Part shown: in pieces, positions 63,814-64,000 of the stretch | Numbering within the stretch: the first letter of the stretch is position 1 | How the letters are laid out: every line of letters begins with the position of its first letter | Source: NCEH01 sp040049195 | GTDB lineage: Bacteria > Pseudomonadota > Alphaproteobacteria > Rhizobiales > Xanthobacteraceae | Reading direction: 5' to 3' (one strand) | Assembly: GCF_040049195.1 (NCBI RefSeq) | Contig: NZ_JBDZDL010000007.1 | Length of the DNA stretch: 64,000 nt | Notes under the pieces: model-generated | Seen by the model: only the letters and a program-made list of their open reading frames with translations | Database searches by the model: none | Told to the model about the DNA's origin: nothing | Made by a program: the position numbers and the translations under genes

Positions 63814-64000
63814 CTGGGGCCGGTTGAAGCGGATGCGGGCGATGCCGTCCGCAATGCGGAGCAGGATGGTTTCCAGGGGAATCGCATTTGAACGCGCTTG
63901 ACAATAGCTTTGGGGTTGCAGGCTTGTGACGAATCGATTCTAGCCGATGGCCGGATCGGGCGACGGCTGGGGGATCGCATGGAAGGCTTGGCGGCTTGTT

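Noticed and set aside
63979..64000. ATG with GGGGG upstream at the right edge, possible start of a plus-strand gene
   Set aside because: Only seven codons are visible, so it cannot be supported.

Overview
This 64-kb window is ordinary, densely packed bacterial chromosome. It is GC-rich with short intergenic gaps. I see no insertion sequence, integrase, phage gene, CRISPR array, tRNA or rRNA. The gene content and order point to an alphaproteobacterium of the order Hyphomicrobiales (Rhizobiales): prfB-mrcA-amiC facing rne, carA facing a GatB/YqeY-domain gene followed by dnaG-rpoD, aspS near rnd, a ppk-ppx pair near an hda-like gene, RNase E with a very large acidic insertion in its S1 domain, and an Omp19-like lipoprotein. 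A Xanthobacteraceae-like genus would fit, but that is a guess from gene content only.

Layout. 1-12.2 kb: the end of an AsmA/DUF3971-type envelope gene, a one-cysteine peroxiredoxin, prfB, PBP1a, an N-acetylmuramoyl-L-alanine amidase, rne after a long leader, and rpsU. 12.3-18.6 kb: an MFS exporter divergent from a LysR regulator, then the sugar-phosphate cluster zwf-pgl-pgi. 18.6-25.2 kb: an oxalate island with a small membrane protein, two OxlT-type antiporters, formyl-CoA:oxalate CoA-transferase (frc), a CBS-pair protein and a GntR/FCD regulator. 25.3-31.5 kb: carA, a GatB/YqeY-domain protein, dnaG and rpoD. 31.6-44.4 kb: a 35-residue membrane protein, an autotransporter with an aspartic-peptidase-like head, a glutamine-synthetase-like ligase, a three-gene two-component cluster, chrA plus rhodanese, meaB and a SleB-type cell wall hydrolase. 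44.5-64 kb: maeB, an unrecognised exported protein, aspS, a GGDEF-EAL protein, rnd, ppx, ppk, hda-like, an AI-2E family protein, a CDP-alcohol phosphatidyltransferase, an SDR, an Omp19-like lipoprotein, a small membrane protein and a PaaG-like isomerase with a disturbed 5' end.

The best candidate for an undescribed unit is the oxalate island. A 13-bp inverted repeat, GTAT-N5-ATAC, lies 106-120 bp upstream of the start codons of four genes: the small membrane protein, the first antiporter (there as two imperfect tandem copies), frc and the CBS protein. A weaker copy precedes the GntR gene. This ties oxalate uptake, CoA activation, a nucleotide-sensing CBS protein and a 77-residue membrane protein into one putative regulon. 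Oxalyl-CoA decarboxylase is not in the window. Other items worth checking are the autotransporter with two DTG motifs, a back-to-back DnaA-box pair ahead of dnaG, the DnaG zinc motif that has lost three of four ligands, and small membrane-protein genes that standard annotation would probably miss.
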